Assembly (NCBI RefSeq): GCF_002078875.1
Contig: NC_034412.1
Location: 32,311,552 to 32,375,551 of the forward strand
Source: Numida meleagris
Taxonomy: Eukaryota > Chordata > Aves > Galliformes > Numididae
Direction of reading: 5' to 3'
Length of the DNA stretch: 64,000 nt
The number at the start of each line of letters is the position of its first letter. Position 1 is the first letter of the stretch. Of this stretch, positions 40,102 through 51,597 are shown piece by piece. Under the pieces are notes generated by a model. That model was not told the DNA's origin, did not search any database, and was given only the letters and a program-made list of their open reading frames with translations. The position numbers and the translations under genes were made by a program.

Positions 40102-43100
40102 GCAAAAACAATAACAAACAACCTGGAAGTTATTTTTAATAAGAATAGGCTCAGGTCTTATAAAGCTTCATACTTAAAATTTTATATTTTTTAATATATT
40201 ACTTGTTTTTCATATATGAATGGAAGTTTTTACAGCTTCTTGGCAAGTGAAGCAAATATTCAAAAGGAAAAAGAGTGAAAATATAATGGATAAACAATTG
40301 CAGTCATCATCAGCTGATAATAAAAGTTAGAGCACACTGCTTCGGTCTTGAACCAAAGCTTGGGCAGAGAACAGTGCAGTGATGGGTTTCTATGGCAACA
40401 CACATCTCCTGCCCCACCCCACATGTGGATCTGAGCACCACGATGGTTAGTTCCTACATTCAGAGGCAACTACAAAATGCAGGAATTTATCACAAGGATG
40501 GGGGAGAATGCCCACAAGGGATAAAATTACAAGGAAGGAGAATTGTGGCAGTCGGGTAGTACTGCACAGCCATTCCCACCCTCATGCCCAGCACTCCTCT
40601 CGAATGCAGGGTTCAGAGCAGCACACCCGTGGCATGGGCATTCTGTAGCCACTGCTGCTCCTCCAGAGCAGCTCCTAGGCAGCTGGGGCTATTATTCACC
40701 AGGGTTACCTTGAGGTTCTTCTTTCCCCTTCCAAGCTGACTTCCATGGAGTGGATAAATATGCTGGGGCAGTGGACATTGTTTTGTTCAGAATTTCGTTA
40801 AGTGTGCAACACAGCATGGCCTTGCACTGCAACCAGGGCTATAGGGCTCCAGAACTGTAATGTAGCCATGCCATCTCCTCCCCTGTTGTACAGTGCTGTG
40901 ATCTGCAGCAACTTTGAGTTATGGCTGCGCTGTACATTACCCTCTGCCATTCTCTCTCATTAAAATAAGATTTCCAACCCTGTTGTTATCATAGTTGAAG
41001 CAATGAATAAAAATACCATAGTATATTTCATATGTATATGTGTCTATATATTGCTAAAGTGGTTTAAGTAGCAGATATTTTATTATTTTTATTAAATATG
41101 CAGGTTTTTCACTTTTAATAAAGTGAATGCCAAAGACAACCATCCTAAAATCTCTTGTCTGTATGGCATTAAAATGCTTAGTCAGCTATTTTCCTTTGAT
41201 TTTTCTACGTGACCAATAGATTAATACCTAGCAGTCACCATTATCACACAATTTGGACAACACTGCTCATGACACTTTGCAGCATTGTCTTTCCGTCATT
41301 CTGAACTCCCTGTGACCCACATATGTCTCCTTCCTCTTCACCGGTTGAATCAACAATTATACTATGTTGATGAACATCAAGAATAGGGAAACACATATAT
41401 GCATTTTCTTTTAAGTCTCAGAGTTGTCTGAATACAGAAGAAGCCTGTGGCAATTTATACCCTGCTGAAATACAGTTATCTTAACTGATATATGGGGATT
41501 ACCATAATATTTCCTATTAAGCCTATGTGATTTTCCTTTCATTTCCATAGATAAAAAATGGTAATACATTATCACCAGTGACATTGCAGGCACTGACTTT
41601 AGCTATAAAAGTAAAAATCTAGCTGTATACATAAATAATAATAAGATTGTTGCTGTTAGGTGCTGCTGATGGAGGTGTTCAGTCTGAGCAGCCCAAGGTT
41701 ATGCTGAGCATATTAAACGTTCTAGAAATTTACTTTAAGGATACTCCTAGTTAAAAAATACTCTAATTAGCACTACCAATTCAAAAGTTCACCAGATATA
41801 ATCATTAATAATTCTAACTCAACTAACACCATGAATCAAAATACAGAGACAGCAAATACTTTATGGTGTCCCTGTAGCTTTTTAATTCATGCAGAGTGAC
41901 AAATACATGACATTAAGATGGTGCTCAATCACTGTTCATTTTCCTCTGTTCCTCACCACATAACAGAATGTGTTATGCATTAAATTCATTACCACTCACC
42001 TGGGCTGCTTGTAGGAAACTTCTTTTCACAGTACAAAAATAGAGACATTTTGATTTAATTAAAGTGTTTTCTAGTACACACAAGGCTGTGATTATTTTTC
42101 TTCCCAAATTGTCACTTAGTTGTTTGTCCCTGGAACTACACCACAACTTTACTTCTGTTCTCCTCTTCCATCCCCTTTACTTGTCTTAGTAAAACAATCT
42201 CATCCCACCTCTTCAGATGAATTACTTTGTTCACTGAAGAATGAAGATTATGGCCAACTGATACAATTTTTTATTTTTTCAGTCAAATTATGTAAATCCC
42301 TCCTTGCATAAACCCAGTCTATTCCCCTGGAATATAAAACTGTCAACACTGAGAAAGAAGAAAAAAAAATGTATTTTTTTTTCCCATCTGAAGTGATTCT
42401 CTCTTTGTTTCACCTATGCATTCAGACACCAATTCAAGTTCAGTAAATGACTGGACATTCCCACAGGAAATGAGGTTTTGCATGTTATCACAATGGTTTT
42501 CCAAAATAATTTTTAGTAGTACAGCGGCTGTTAACTTACGAAACTATTACAAGCGAATTAGAAAAAAACCAACACCCCAAATTTATCCACACATCACCTT
42601 TGAATTGCAGACCAAATAATATATAGCTCTTACCAACTTTGAAGGAAGGTAGTCTTTTTAAATTCCTTGAAGATTAATTTTTATAAGGAACAAACCAAGG
42701 AACGTTTCCTGTGTTCCTTATATACATTTTGAAATTAATCTGAACATGTCAGGAGACCTGCTATGCTGTGGTGGGGCATTTTGCCCATACATGCCTTGCT
42801 AGTGTATTATATTGGAACAGAGATTCCTCCCTGTGAAAAAGAAACCTTCCTCTTCAGCCAAACTAATAGATTTTATGCTAAAATGCCACTTGAAGAAATT
42901 ACTCTGAAGAAAGAAATTGGCAAGCAAGAAAATCAGGTGTTTGTATGATACTTGGACTTAAGCAGCGACTTCTGGAGCCAGGATGTGAGAGGGATTATTG
43001 GAGTTTCGTGAAGATTTTGATATGCAGCCAACAAAAATTGAACAGAATTTTTGTAGTGTCAGACATCTTTCTTGTGTCTGTGTATGCTGAGTACCTTTTA

Positions 43101-46100
43101 TTGTACTAGCTTTTACATATTATCTTCGTTTTACATATATCATCGTTGTGTCAAAATGGTGTTACATGTTGAATGAAGGTAGTGCCAGGAACAGAAATAA
43201 ACAAAAGGAAATCCTGTTTTCTAAATGCAGCTTCCACATCTGCAGAGCAAATTTGAGCACAAGGACTCCGTTTGATATGAAGTAACATGTTTAAAGCATA
43301 GAGCTAGACATTAAATAACTAGAGAGCTGGATTACTCTAGTTCAGTGCTAAAATGGAAGAGCATTACTTGGGATTCAGGAATTCCTCAGCCAAATGTTTC
43401 TCTCCACTGCTTTGCCAAAGTTATATGATGTTATTATCATTCCACTGCTTATCACTGGGACTGTTGATGGGAAGCATTTAAACGTGACAATATAAAGGAA
43501 CCTATTGTTTGATACAGGTACTGTCCAGTATTGCCTAGAGGATACCTGAGCATACCCTAGTTGCTGTTGAAACTGAAATATTTAATTTCAAGTTACTGGA
43601 TTTAAAATATATGTTTGGGATGAAATAGACTGCTTGTAACTTGTCGTATAGTCTATATAATTGCATTTGTTTATCTAAGAGATGACGCTCATATTATTCT
43701 TTCATCAACAATCTAGCTACCATGAATTTTCTGATGCTTCCAAAGAAGAGCAATTGATGAGTGTTCAGCTTAAATTACACAAACAACTATTATTTACCCC
43801 AATTTTGTTTTCTGCCATTCACTTGCTCACATGTTCACTTGCCTTTTGTGCTTATTTGTAAAAGAATGGTGATGTAATCATGTACCGTTTAACAAGAACA
43901 TCATACAGCTGTGTGACCCCATTTTAAGTATGCTACTTCAAATTATTTTGGTTTCATTACTGTTTTCTTCCTTTTGTGAATAGAGCTAAGCTAGGAGTTA
44001 TGGAAAGACCTTCAAATTGTGTGAAAACAAACTTGTATCAACACAAAACTAAAAGAGAGAAGAGTGTGTGTGCCTGAGCATTTCTGAATGACCAGTGTGG
44101 AGATGTCCAGTCCCTCTGGCTCCAGGACTGGATATCCCAGGGCATACCATGCAGCTGTCTGCTGGCATCGCTACATCTATTTGGTGAGCAGTGTAGATCT
44201 GCTCAGTTGGAGCAGCAAGGTGTGCTATGGCAGGCTCTATTGCCTCTGTGGAAATGCCTGTTGTGCCCTGTGGGTACATCTGCTTGAGTGCTGGCCTAGG
44301 CAGCTATGTTCCAGCTGGGAGCAGAAGTACTTGTCACCGAGCAGATGCTGTGCTGGTTCTGCTCAGTAGTGTGGTCACTGCTTCCAGAGAGCTCTTTCAT
44401 TGCTTCCCACATCTCTTGCCTGATTTTTTCCCCCACAGAGGTGTAGTGTAAGAGCAATTCCTTTCTAGCAAAATGTTTATGGAAGCATGAGTTTTCTTTT
44501 TCTTTTCTTCGTTTTATTTATCCTCCTTAACCCTCTAAATAAATAAACCAGAGGTAGAATGTTTTCCCATGATAGTTTTATGAAAACCAAAATATTTGTG
44601 ACGAATATGGGCAACACTTATTTGATAAAAACTTTTCAGTTGCTTTTATGGCATATGAATGAATGTACACATCTATATAATCAAACCATACTTAGTGCAC
44701 TAAGTGTTTTGAAAGTGATCATTTTACAGAGCTGAATACAACCTTGAACAAGAATACTGGGATGGGAAATAAATTGTCTATTCTCATGTGTAACAATATA
44801 TAATGAATGTGTAAATATACTGTGCGTATATGGAATGTGAAAGAGTATTTTATCAGATAGACCCAAGCCTTGCATTCAAGTAAATAAATTTTGTTTAATG
44901 AAACAAATCCTATGGCATGGTAATAATACGTTGTACAAATCAGAACATAAACAAAGGTGGTGACTGATGAACAGCCAAACTAACCAGGGTGGGTTTCCTA
45001 CTGACTGATTAAGAATCATTTTGTTGAGGGGTGGTGCAGGGGTACAAGATAGGACTGATTCGGAGCAATTGCTCTCCTGGATGGTCCCCGTCTGCAGGTG
45101 TCCAAACAACAGGCTTGGCTTGGCCTCAGCAAGGAATGTGAGGTGAGATGTCAATAAAATGATGCAAGTCTGTAATACTGTGGAACTTTCCAGAAAGGAT
45201 TGCTGGGCTGATTTTGAGAGCTGTAGTTACTTTAGCTGCTTACAAAATGGCTGCTAATACACTAAGGCCTAAAAGTAAGAAGTGGAACTCATGTCCATCA
45301 CTTGGATTTTATGGAAAATTAGTCATGCCAAACAAACTGTGGTGCTTTTTTGTTTGCTTTTATTGAAACTGTAAGTTTATTGAAATTAACTGCATTGACT
45401 TCTGTAATTTGGTGTGTGACTTTATTCAGAAAGACATTCTGCTTAGGAAAACAAGGAAACCCCCCATGCATACTCAATTATCATAAAGCACTTTCAGCTG
45501 CAATTTAGATACCTACACCTGCTCACAGGAGAACACCATTGGTTCAGTGAGTGATGATGTGAAACACCTGAGCATTTGGAAGGATTTTTTTCTGTCAGAG
45601 AAAATGGAAGTGGAAAGGACATTGCTAAAGGGGAAATGGGTAATGGAATTTTATCTCTTTATTTGTTTGTCTGCTTTTTATTTATCTTTTTTGCAAGCTT
45701 TACTTAAATTGAGGTGTAAGGAAAGTGAGAAAGTGAACACAGCTGGTCTCTAATGAGGGCCCAGAGATGTTTTGTTCTGGTGAGGTTGCTTTCTAAGATG
45801 ATGACTTGCACCTGCTCTCTGTTGCAAAGTTACTGATGTATGGGGCTTCTGGTGTGGATAGGAAGGCTGTGTCTGGTGCTATGTATGAAGATGTGACAGA
45901 GCAGAAAACTGAAGGTATGCTTGATAGATGTATGTTTTAACTCAGCTTTGGAATGACATTCAGGTTAAGCAGGAGAATTTGTTCTTGTGGCTTCTAAGTG
46001 TGGGTAAAGCAGGTCTTCGGTGCAGTTGAGGTGGGGTCTGTTCTAGAGCTCTGTGGATTTGATTGAGTGTGGCCCCTCATTTAAGAAGTAAAAGTGAGGA

Positions 46101-47470
46101 ACTGTCTTGTATGACTGCAAGTATCTTTGCTGTGTTTTAGTTATGGCCTCTTTTTGACCTCGTGTTGCTTGGTATTTTCACTGGGTGATATAGTTGCTGT
46201 GAGCACTTGCTAGGAGAGCTGAAGTGATATACTGCAGTGAATAATAATCTAAATGAATTGGATGGGGTTTCTTAGGTGAGCTCATTTGAAGATCTGTTTA
46301 AATGCTTCTGTATGTTGTGTTAGCTGTTTTGGAATAAAGAAAGTAGGCTACATTTATGAGAGGGAGTTGCCTGATCTGAAGTAAAGGTGTTTTGAGGAGA
46401 TCCTGATGGAGGTGCTAGAAAAATAATAGAATTTCTCAGTACCTGATTAAGTGCTTTAGTATAAGTGGTGTTTACAGTCGATTACTGAAAACCAGAGGAA
46501 ACAAAGCATTAAAGATGTGGAATTTCTAGTGAAATAACAGGAAGTTGCTAGGCTGATAGAAGGCAAGGATGCTGTAAAATAAGGAAGAACTCCTAGAGAA
46601 ATTAGTAGGATTCTTTATGATATAGACAAGAAAGATAAGACTATTCGAAAGAAAATTAATGTGTAACTTGACAATGTTCTGACATTTATTTTTCTGCCAG
46701 GTATTACAAATGCTTATTGATTGTTGGCTTGTTTGTTTCCATCTCTGAAAACAGCTTTAATTTCCTGTGTTGTTTCTTTCTTTGACCTTTTATACAACTC
46801 ATATTTCTTTTACCCTTTTATGCACTTCATTCTTGTGCTAGATGAGGCTAGATTTGAAAGTAATTAAGGAATAGTACTTCACAGAGCAGCAGATAATATG
46901 GAGACTTGCTCAATATCTAATAAATTTTGGTTATTATTAAGTTTATATTGAAGAAACAGACTCCAGCTCAGCTATGCAGACGTCTGAATTTTAGTTGATT
47001 TCTCCATATTCTAGCTAATTTAATTTGGAGTTGTGGATGGAATATATTCTAGAGTGTAAAAGCTTAATTTCAGATTGCATCCACCTTAAGCCTGGGTGGT
47101 AGTACTTCTTAACTGGAAAGATGCAACAAAGTTTCAGTGAATGTTTGCTATTGTAGCCTTTCCGAACACATGCAATCCCCATCTCATGGTTTAAGCATTA
47201 CAGTTGCAAGAATGAAATAGTAGCTTTAGAAAAAAAGCTAATATTAAGTAAAATTACTGACTTTTCATAGAACTCAACTCCTAAATGTAATACAGGTTGG
47301 AAATGTGTGGAGTTCTGTATCCTATCTAGCATTTTTTTCTGTACTGTAGTCAGGAAGTTTTGAAATGCATCTGTACTAACTGTTGCAATTTTGGAAAGTA
47401 CAAGTGGCAACTTAACTTGCTTTTTTTTCCCCCTTACATTATGTTTGGGAGCACGTGGCAGGATTTTTCT
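40102..47470. other. Mostly AT-rich DNA with two GC-richer islands
   Basis: Islands at about 40340-40960 and 44040-44450 stand out from the AT-rich surroundings. Neither has a CpG-island character, a long open frame, a known domain or a repeat tail that I can name. They could be decayed retrocopies, exons of a non-coding RNA or old transposons. The remainder shows no gene. Confidence 0.5.
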
Positions 47471-47490
47471 AATCATAGAATCATAGAATT
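47471..47490 (-). repeat. CR1 3' terminal octamer repeats
   Basis: Read on the minus strand this is AATTCTATGATTCTATGATT, two to three units of the octamer that ends CR1 elements. It is thought to be the signal by which the CR1 reverse transcriptase recognises its own RNA. Confidence 0.9.
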
Positions 47491-47555
47491 AGCTAGGTTG
47501 GAAAAGACCTACAAGATCACCTAGTCCAACCATCCACCTACCACCAATAACCCCA

Positions 47556-50461
47556 CTAAGCCATGTCTCTCAATACTATATCTAAACGTTTCTTGAGCAC
47601 CTCCAGGGATAGAGAATCCACCACCTCCCTGGGCAGCCCGTTCCAGCGCCTGATCACTCTTTCAGAAAAGTAGTCTTTCCTAATGTCCAGCTTAAATCTC
47701 CCCTGGTGCAACTTGAAGCCCTTCCCCCTCAGCCTGTCACTAGTTACAAGAGAGAAGAGGCCGATCCCCAGCTCACTACAGACTCTCTTCAGGTAGTTAT
47801 AGAGAGTGACAAGGTCCCCCCTGAGCCTCCTTTTCTCCAGACTGAACAATCCCGGCTCCCTCAGCTGCTCCTCATAAGGCCTGTGCTCCAGACCCCTCAC
47901 CAGCTTTGTTGCCCTCCTCTGAACACACTCCAGGGCCTCGCTGTCTTTTTTGCAGTGAGGGGCCCAAAACTGGACACAGTACTCGAGGTGGGGCCTCACT
48001 AGGGCTGAGTACGGAGGGACAATCACTTCCCTACTCCTACTGGCAACACTGTTCCTGATACAAGCCAGGATGCCGTTGGCCTTCTTGGCCACCTGGGCAC
48101 ACTGCTGGCTCATGCTCAGCTGAGCATCAACCAATACCCCCAGGTCCGTTTCTTCGATACAACTTTCCAGCCACTCTGCCCCAAGCCTGTAGCACTGCCT
48201 GGGGTTGTTGCGGCCAAAGTGCAGGACCCAGCCCTTGGTCTTGTTGAACCTCATCCCATTGGCTTCAGCCCAGAGATCCAGCCTGTCCAGATCTCTCTGT
48301 AGGGCCTCTCTACCCCCAGGCAGATCGACACTTCCTGCCAGCTTGGTGTCATCTGCAAACTTACTTAGGATGCTCTCAATGCCCTCATCCAGGTCATTAA
48401 TAAAGATATTGAAGAGGACAGGCCCCAGCACCGACCCCTGGGGAACACCACTCGTGACTGGTCGCCAGCTGGATTTAACTCCATTCACCACCACTCTCTG
48501 GGCCCAGCCCTCCAGCCAGCTCCTTACCAGCAAAGGGCGTACCTGTCCAAGCCACAGGCTGCCAGTTTCTCCAGGAGAATACTGTGGGAGACAGTGTCAA
48601 AGGCTTTGCTGAAGTCTAGGTAGACCACATCAACAGCCTTTCCCTCATCCACCAGACGGGTCACTCGGTCATAGAAGGAGATCAGGTTGGTCAAGCAGGA
48701 CCTGCCCTTCACAAACCCATGCTGGCTGGGCCTGATCCCCCGGTTGTCCTGCAAATGCCACATGATCTCCCTCAGGACAATCTGCTCCATAACCTTCCCT
48801 GGCATCAAGGTCAGGCTGGCAGGCTTGTAGTTCCCCGGATCCTCCTTACGACCCTTCTTGTAGATGGGAGTCACATTGGCAAGTCTCCAGTCTTCTGAAA
48901 CCTCTCCAGTTGACCAGGGATGCCAATAGATGATGGAAAGTGGCTTGGCTATCTCTTCTGCCAGCTCCCTCGGTACTCTCAGGTGGATCTCATCCGGCCC
49001 CATGGACTTGTGGCAGTCCAGGTGGAGTAGTAGGTCTCTGACCGTTTCCTCCTGAATCATGGGGGGTTTGTTTCACTCCCCATCCGAGACTTCCAGGTCA
49101 GAGAGTAGAGTGCTCTGAGGACAACTGGTCTGGCTTTTAAAGACAGACGTAAAAAAGGCATTGAGAACCTCAGCCTTTTCATTGTCCTCAGTGGCCACAT
49201 TCCCAGCTGCATCCAGTAAAGAATGGAGATTCTCCTTAGTCGTCCTCTTACTGTTAATATATTTGTAAAAGAGTTTCTTGTTCCCTTTAATCCCAGCAGC
49301 CAAACTTAATTCGAGCTGGGCCTTTGCCTTTCTAATTTTCTCCCTGCACATCCTGGCAACCTCTTTGTACTCTCCCTGAGTTGCCCGTCCCTTCTTCCGC
49401 AGGAGGTAGATTCTCTTTTTCTCCTGGAGCCTCAGGAAAAGCTCCCTGTTCATCCACGCCGGTCTCCTTCCCTGCTGGCTCATCTTGTGGCTCAGGGGGA
49501 CAGCCTGTTCCTGCACCTTCAGGACTTCCTTCTTGAGGAGCAACCAGCCTTTGTGGACCCCTTTACTCTCCAGGACTGAATCCCAAGGGACCCTCCCTAC
49601 CAGCCTCCTGAACAATTCAAAGTCTGCACTCCAAAAGTCCAAGGTAGCCGTTTTGCTGTCCCCTCTCCTGGTTCCACCAAGAATCGAGAACTCTACCATT
49701 TCATGGTCGCTATGTCCAAGGCAGCCCCCAGCTTCCACATCTCCCACCAGACCTTCCCTGTTTGTAAACAGCAGGTCTAGCAGGGCACCTCCCCTGGTAG
49801 GTTCTCTCACCAGCTGCAGAAAGAAGTTATCTTCCATACACTCTAGAAACTTCCTAGACTGCTTCTTCTGCGCCGTGTTGTATTGCCAGCATATATCAGG
49901 GAAGTTGAAGACACCCATGAGGACAAGGGCAGGCGATCGCGCAGCATCAGCCAGCTGTTTATAGAATGCCTCATCTGTCTCTTCCACCTGGTTAGGTGGT
50001 CTATAACAGACCCCCACGAGGATGTCTGCCTTGTCAGCCTTTCCCTTGATCCTAACCCACAGAGATTCAATGTTGTCTTCCCCAGCTGCAAGTTCAATAA
50101 CATCAAAACAGTCTCTAACATAGAGAGCCACACCACCACCCCTCCTTCCTTGCCTACCCTTTCTGAAGAGCTTGTAGCCATCCATTGCAGCACTCCAGTC
50201 ATGGGAGCGATCCCACCATGTTTCCGTAATGGCAGCTAAGTCATAGTTTGCCTGCCGCACAAAGGCTTCCAGCTCCTCCTGTTTGTTGCTCATGCTGCAG
50301 GCATTGGCATAGACACACTTCAGCTGAGCCCCTTGCCTCACCCCTAATCCCGACGCCCGCCTAGGCACACCTCTTGCAGGGCTGGTTTTATCCCCTTCCC
50401 CCTTCCTCTCTAGTTTAAAGCCCTCTCTATAAACTCTGCCAGCTCCTGGGCAAGGATGCAT
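47556..50461 (-). pseudogene. CR1 ORF2: endonuclease-reverse transcriptase, broken
   Basis: ORF2 makes the nick and copies CR1 RNA at the target. The N-terminal part (50461-49073) is an APE-type endonuclease: ITETWW (metal-binding Glu), VGVCYRPP and SDHEMVEF (catalytic His) are visible. The usual G-D-F-N is G-V-F-N, with the Val codon at 49910-49912, so a catalytic Asp is gone. A TGA at 49073-49075 interrupts the frame; the same frame resumes and carries the reverse-transcriptase fingers/palm with [11 protein letters not shown] (about 48591-48624). At about 48525 a one-base loss shifts the frame. The rest (48533-47556) holds [10 protein letters not shown], the catalytic FADD (48348-48359) and the CR1 C-terminus. 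The true start lies in the overlap with ORF1 and is uncertain. Confidence 0.93.
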
Positions 50462-51451
50462 TTCCCCCTTTGAGACAGGCCAGACCCATCAGCAGACCTC
50501 AGGCCTGGTGCCGAGTAAACCGCCCCGTGATCAAAGAACCCAAAATTCTTGCGTTTGCACCAGCCTCTCAGCCACGTGTTTATGAGATGGGTTTTCCTGC
50601 ACCTTTCAGTGTCCTTCTCTGTCAGTGAAGGGATGGAAGAAAATACCACCTGTGCTCCTATTCCCTGAACTAACCGCCCTAGTCCCCTGAAGTCATTTTT
50701 GATAAGTTTCAGGCTTCTGTCAGCAGTCTCATCACTGCTGCCCTGCACTATTAATAAAGGATAATAATCAGAGGGGTGGATCAAACTGGGGAGTTTTCTA
50801 GAGATATCCCTGACCTGAGCCCCAGGGAGACAGCGCATCTCCCTACGGGTAGGGTCAGGCCGACATAGGGCCCTCCGTTCCCCTCAGAAGGGAATCGCCT
50901 ACGATGATCACCCTTCTGTCCTTCCTGGCAGAAGCAGTCTCAAGGCGTGAAGTCGACCGCCTCACCTTGGGCAACTTTGGCAACCTTGCAGGCAGAGCTC
51001 CTGCATCCTCACTCACATCTCTCTCAGGTTCCAGGGCCTCAAACCTGTTACACAGAGGCACCTGGGGAACCAAGGTAGGCCGGGATGGGGGTTGCCTGCG
51101 TCGCTGAGCTGGGACCTGCTTCCATTCCTCCTCTTCTCCAAGTTTGTTTCCCTCAGCTCGATCATGGCAGGTGAGAGGATCTGACACTGTCTGAGGGGTA
51201 TCACTCTGGTGTCTTTCCTGCAGAGAGTTACACCACCAGTCTATTTCCCGCTCACATTCCCTGATGGATCTTAATCTCTCTACCTCCTCCTTGAGCTCCA
51301 CTACCATGCTGAGCAGCTCATCTACCTGCTCACACCTCACACAGGTGGAATTCCTGCCACCCTCCCCCAGCAGCAGCAGGCTCAGGCACTCCCTGCCGCC
51401 TGAGACCTGAACTGCTACATCTCTGGGCAGTCCCTCCGTCTGGGTCGCCAC
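50410..51451 (-). pseudogene. CR1 ORF1: Cys motif, coiled coil, GDSL-type esterase, broken
   Basis: ORF1 of CR1 is thought to bind element RNA; its esterase domain has an unsettled role. The first part (51451-50855, 198 residues) has a short CVRCEQ motif, then a heptad-like acidic/Leu region (VDELLSMVVELKEEVERL), a basic linker, and IIVGDSLLRGTE, the block I serine motif of GDSL/SGNH hydrolases. A frameshift just after this, near 50855-50875, moves the rest to another frame (50838-50410). That part contains the later esterase region, including LIVQGSSDE and DGSGLSQRGK. The catalytic His expected in the last block is not evident there, so the domain is probably doubly inactive. The end of ORF1 overlaps the beginning of ORF2 by about 50 bases. 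Confidence 0.88.
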
Positions 51452-51597
51452 AGATTTCTAGAGGTGAGCCCACTGCCTGGTGGAGACCATGTTTAAACTC
51501 ACAGCCTCAGAGACTGCAAATGTGAGAGCAGGTCTCCCGACGAAAGAGGGACAGCACTTAAACACCCTGCTCCTCAACCCACTTCTCACACCCACTG
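51452..51597 (-). other. CR1 5' leader region
   Basis: GC-rich sequence between the first ORF1 ATG and the point where the sequence becomes AT-rich. It presumably holds the internal promoter of the element, but I cannot point to specific sites. The abrupt composition change near 51597 is taken as the 5' boundary. Confidence 0.6.

Larger units (their letters stand above)
47471..51597 (-). mobile_element. Near-full-length CR1 LINE
   Basis: About 4.1 kb on the minus strand. In element order it has a 5' leader (51597-51452), ORF1 (51451-50410), overlapping ORF2 (about 50461-47556), a short 3' UTR and a terminal tail of ATTCTATG-type octamers at 47471-47490. CR1 is a non-LTR retrotransposon copied by target-primed reverse transcription; most avian copies are cut off at the 5' end, so retention of both ORFs is uncommon. 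It is inactivated by two frameshifts, one in-frame stop and an endonuclease active-site change. No clear target duplication was found, and I cannot tell whether the first bases of the leader are missing. Confidence 0.95.

Noticed and set aside
48205..49964. Plus-strand open frames opposite the long CR1
   Set aside because: Shadows of the ORF2 coding strand; the minus strand has the reverse-transcriptase and endonuclease motifs.
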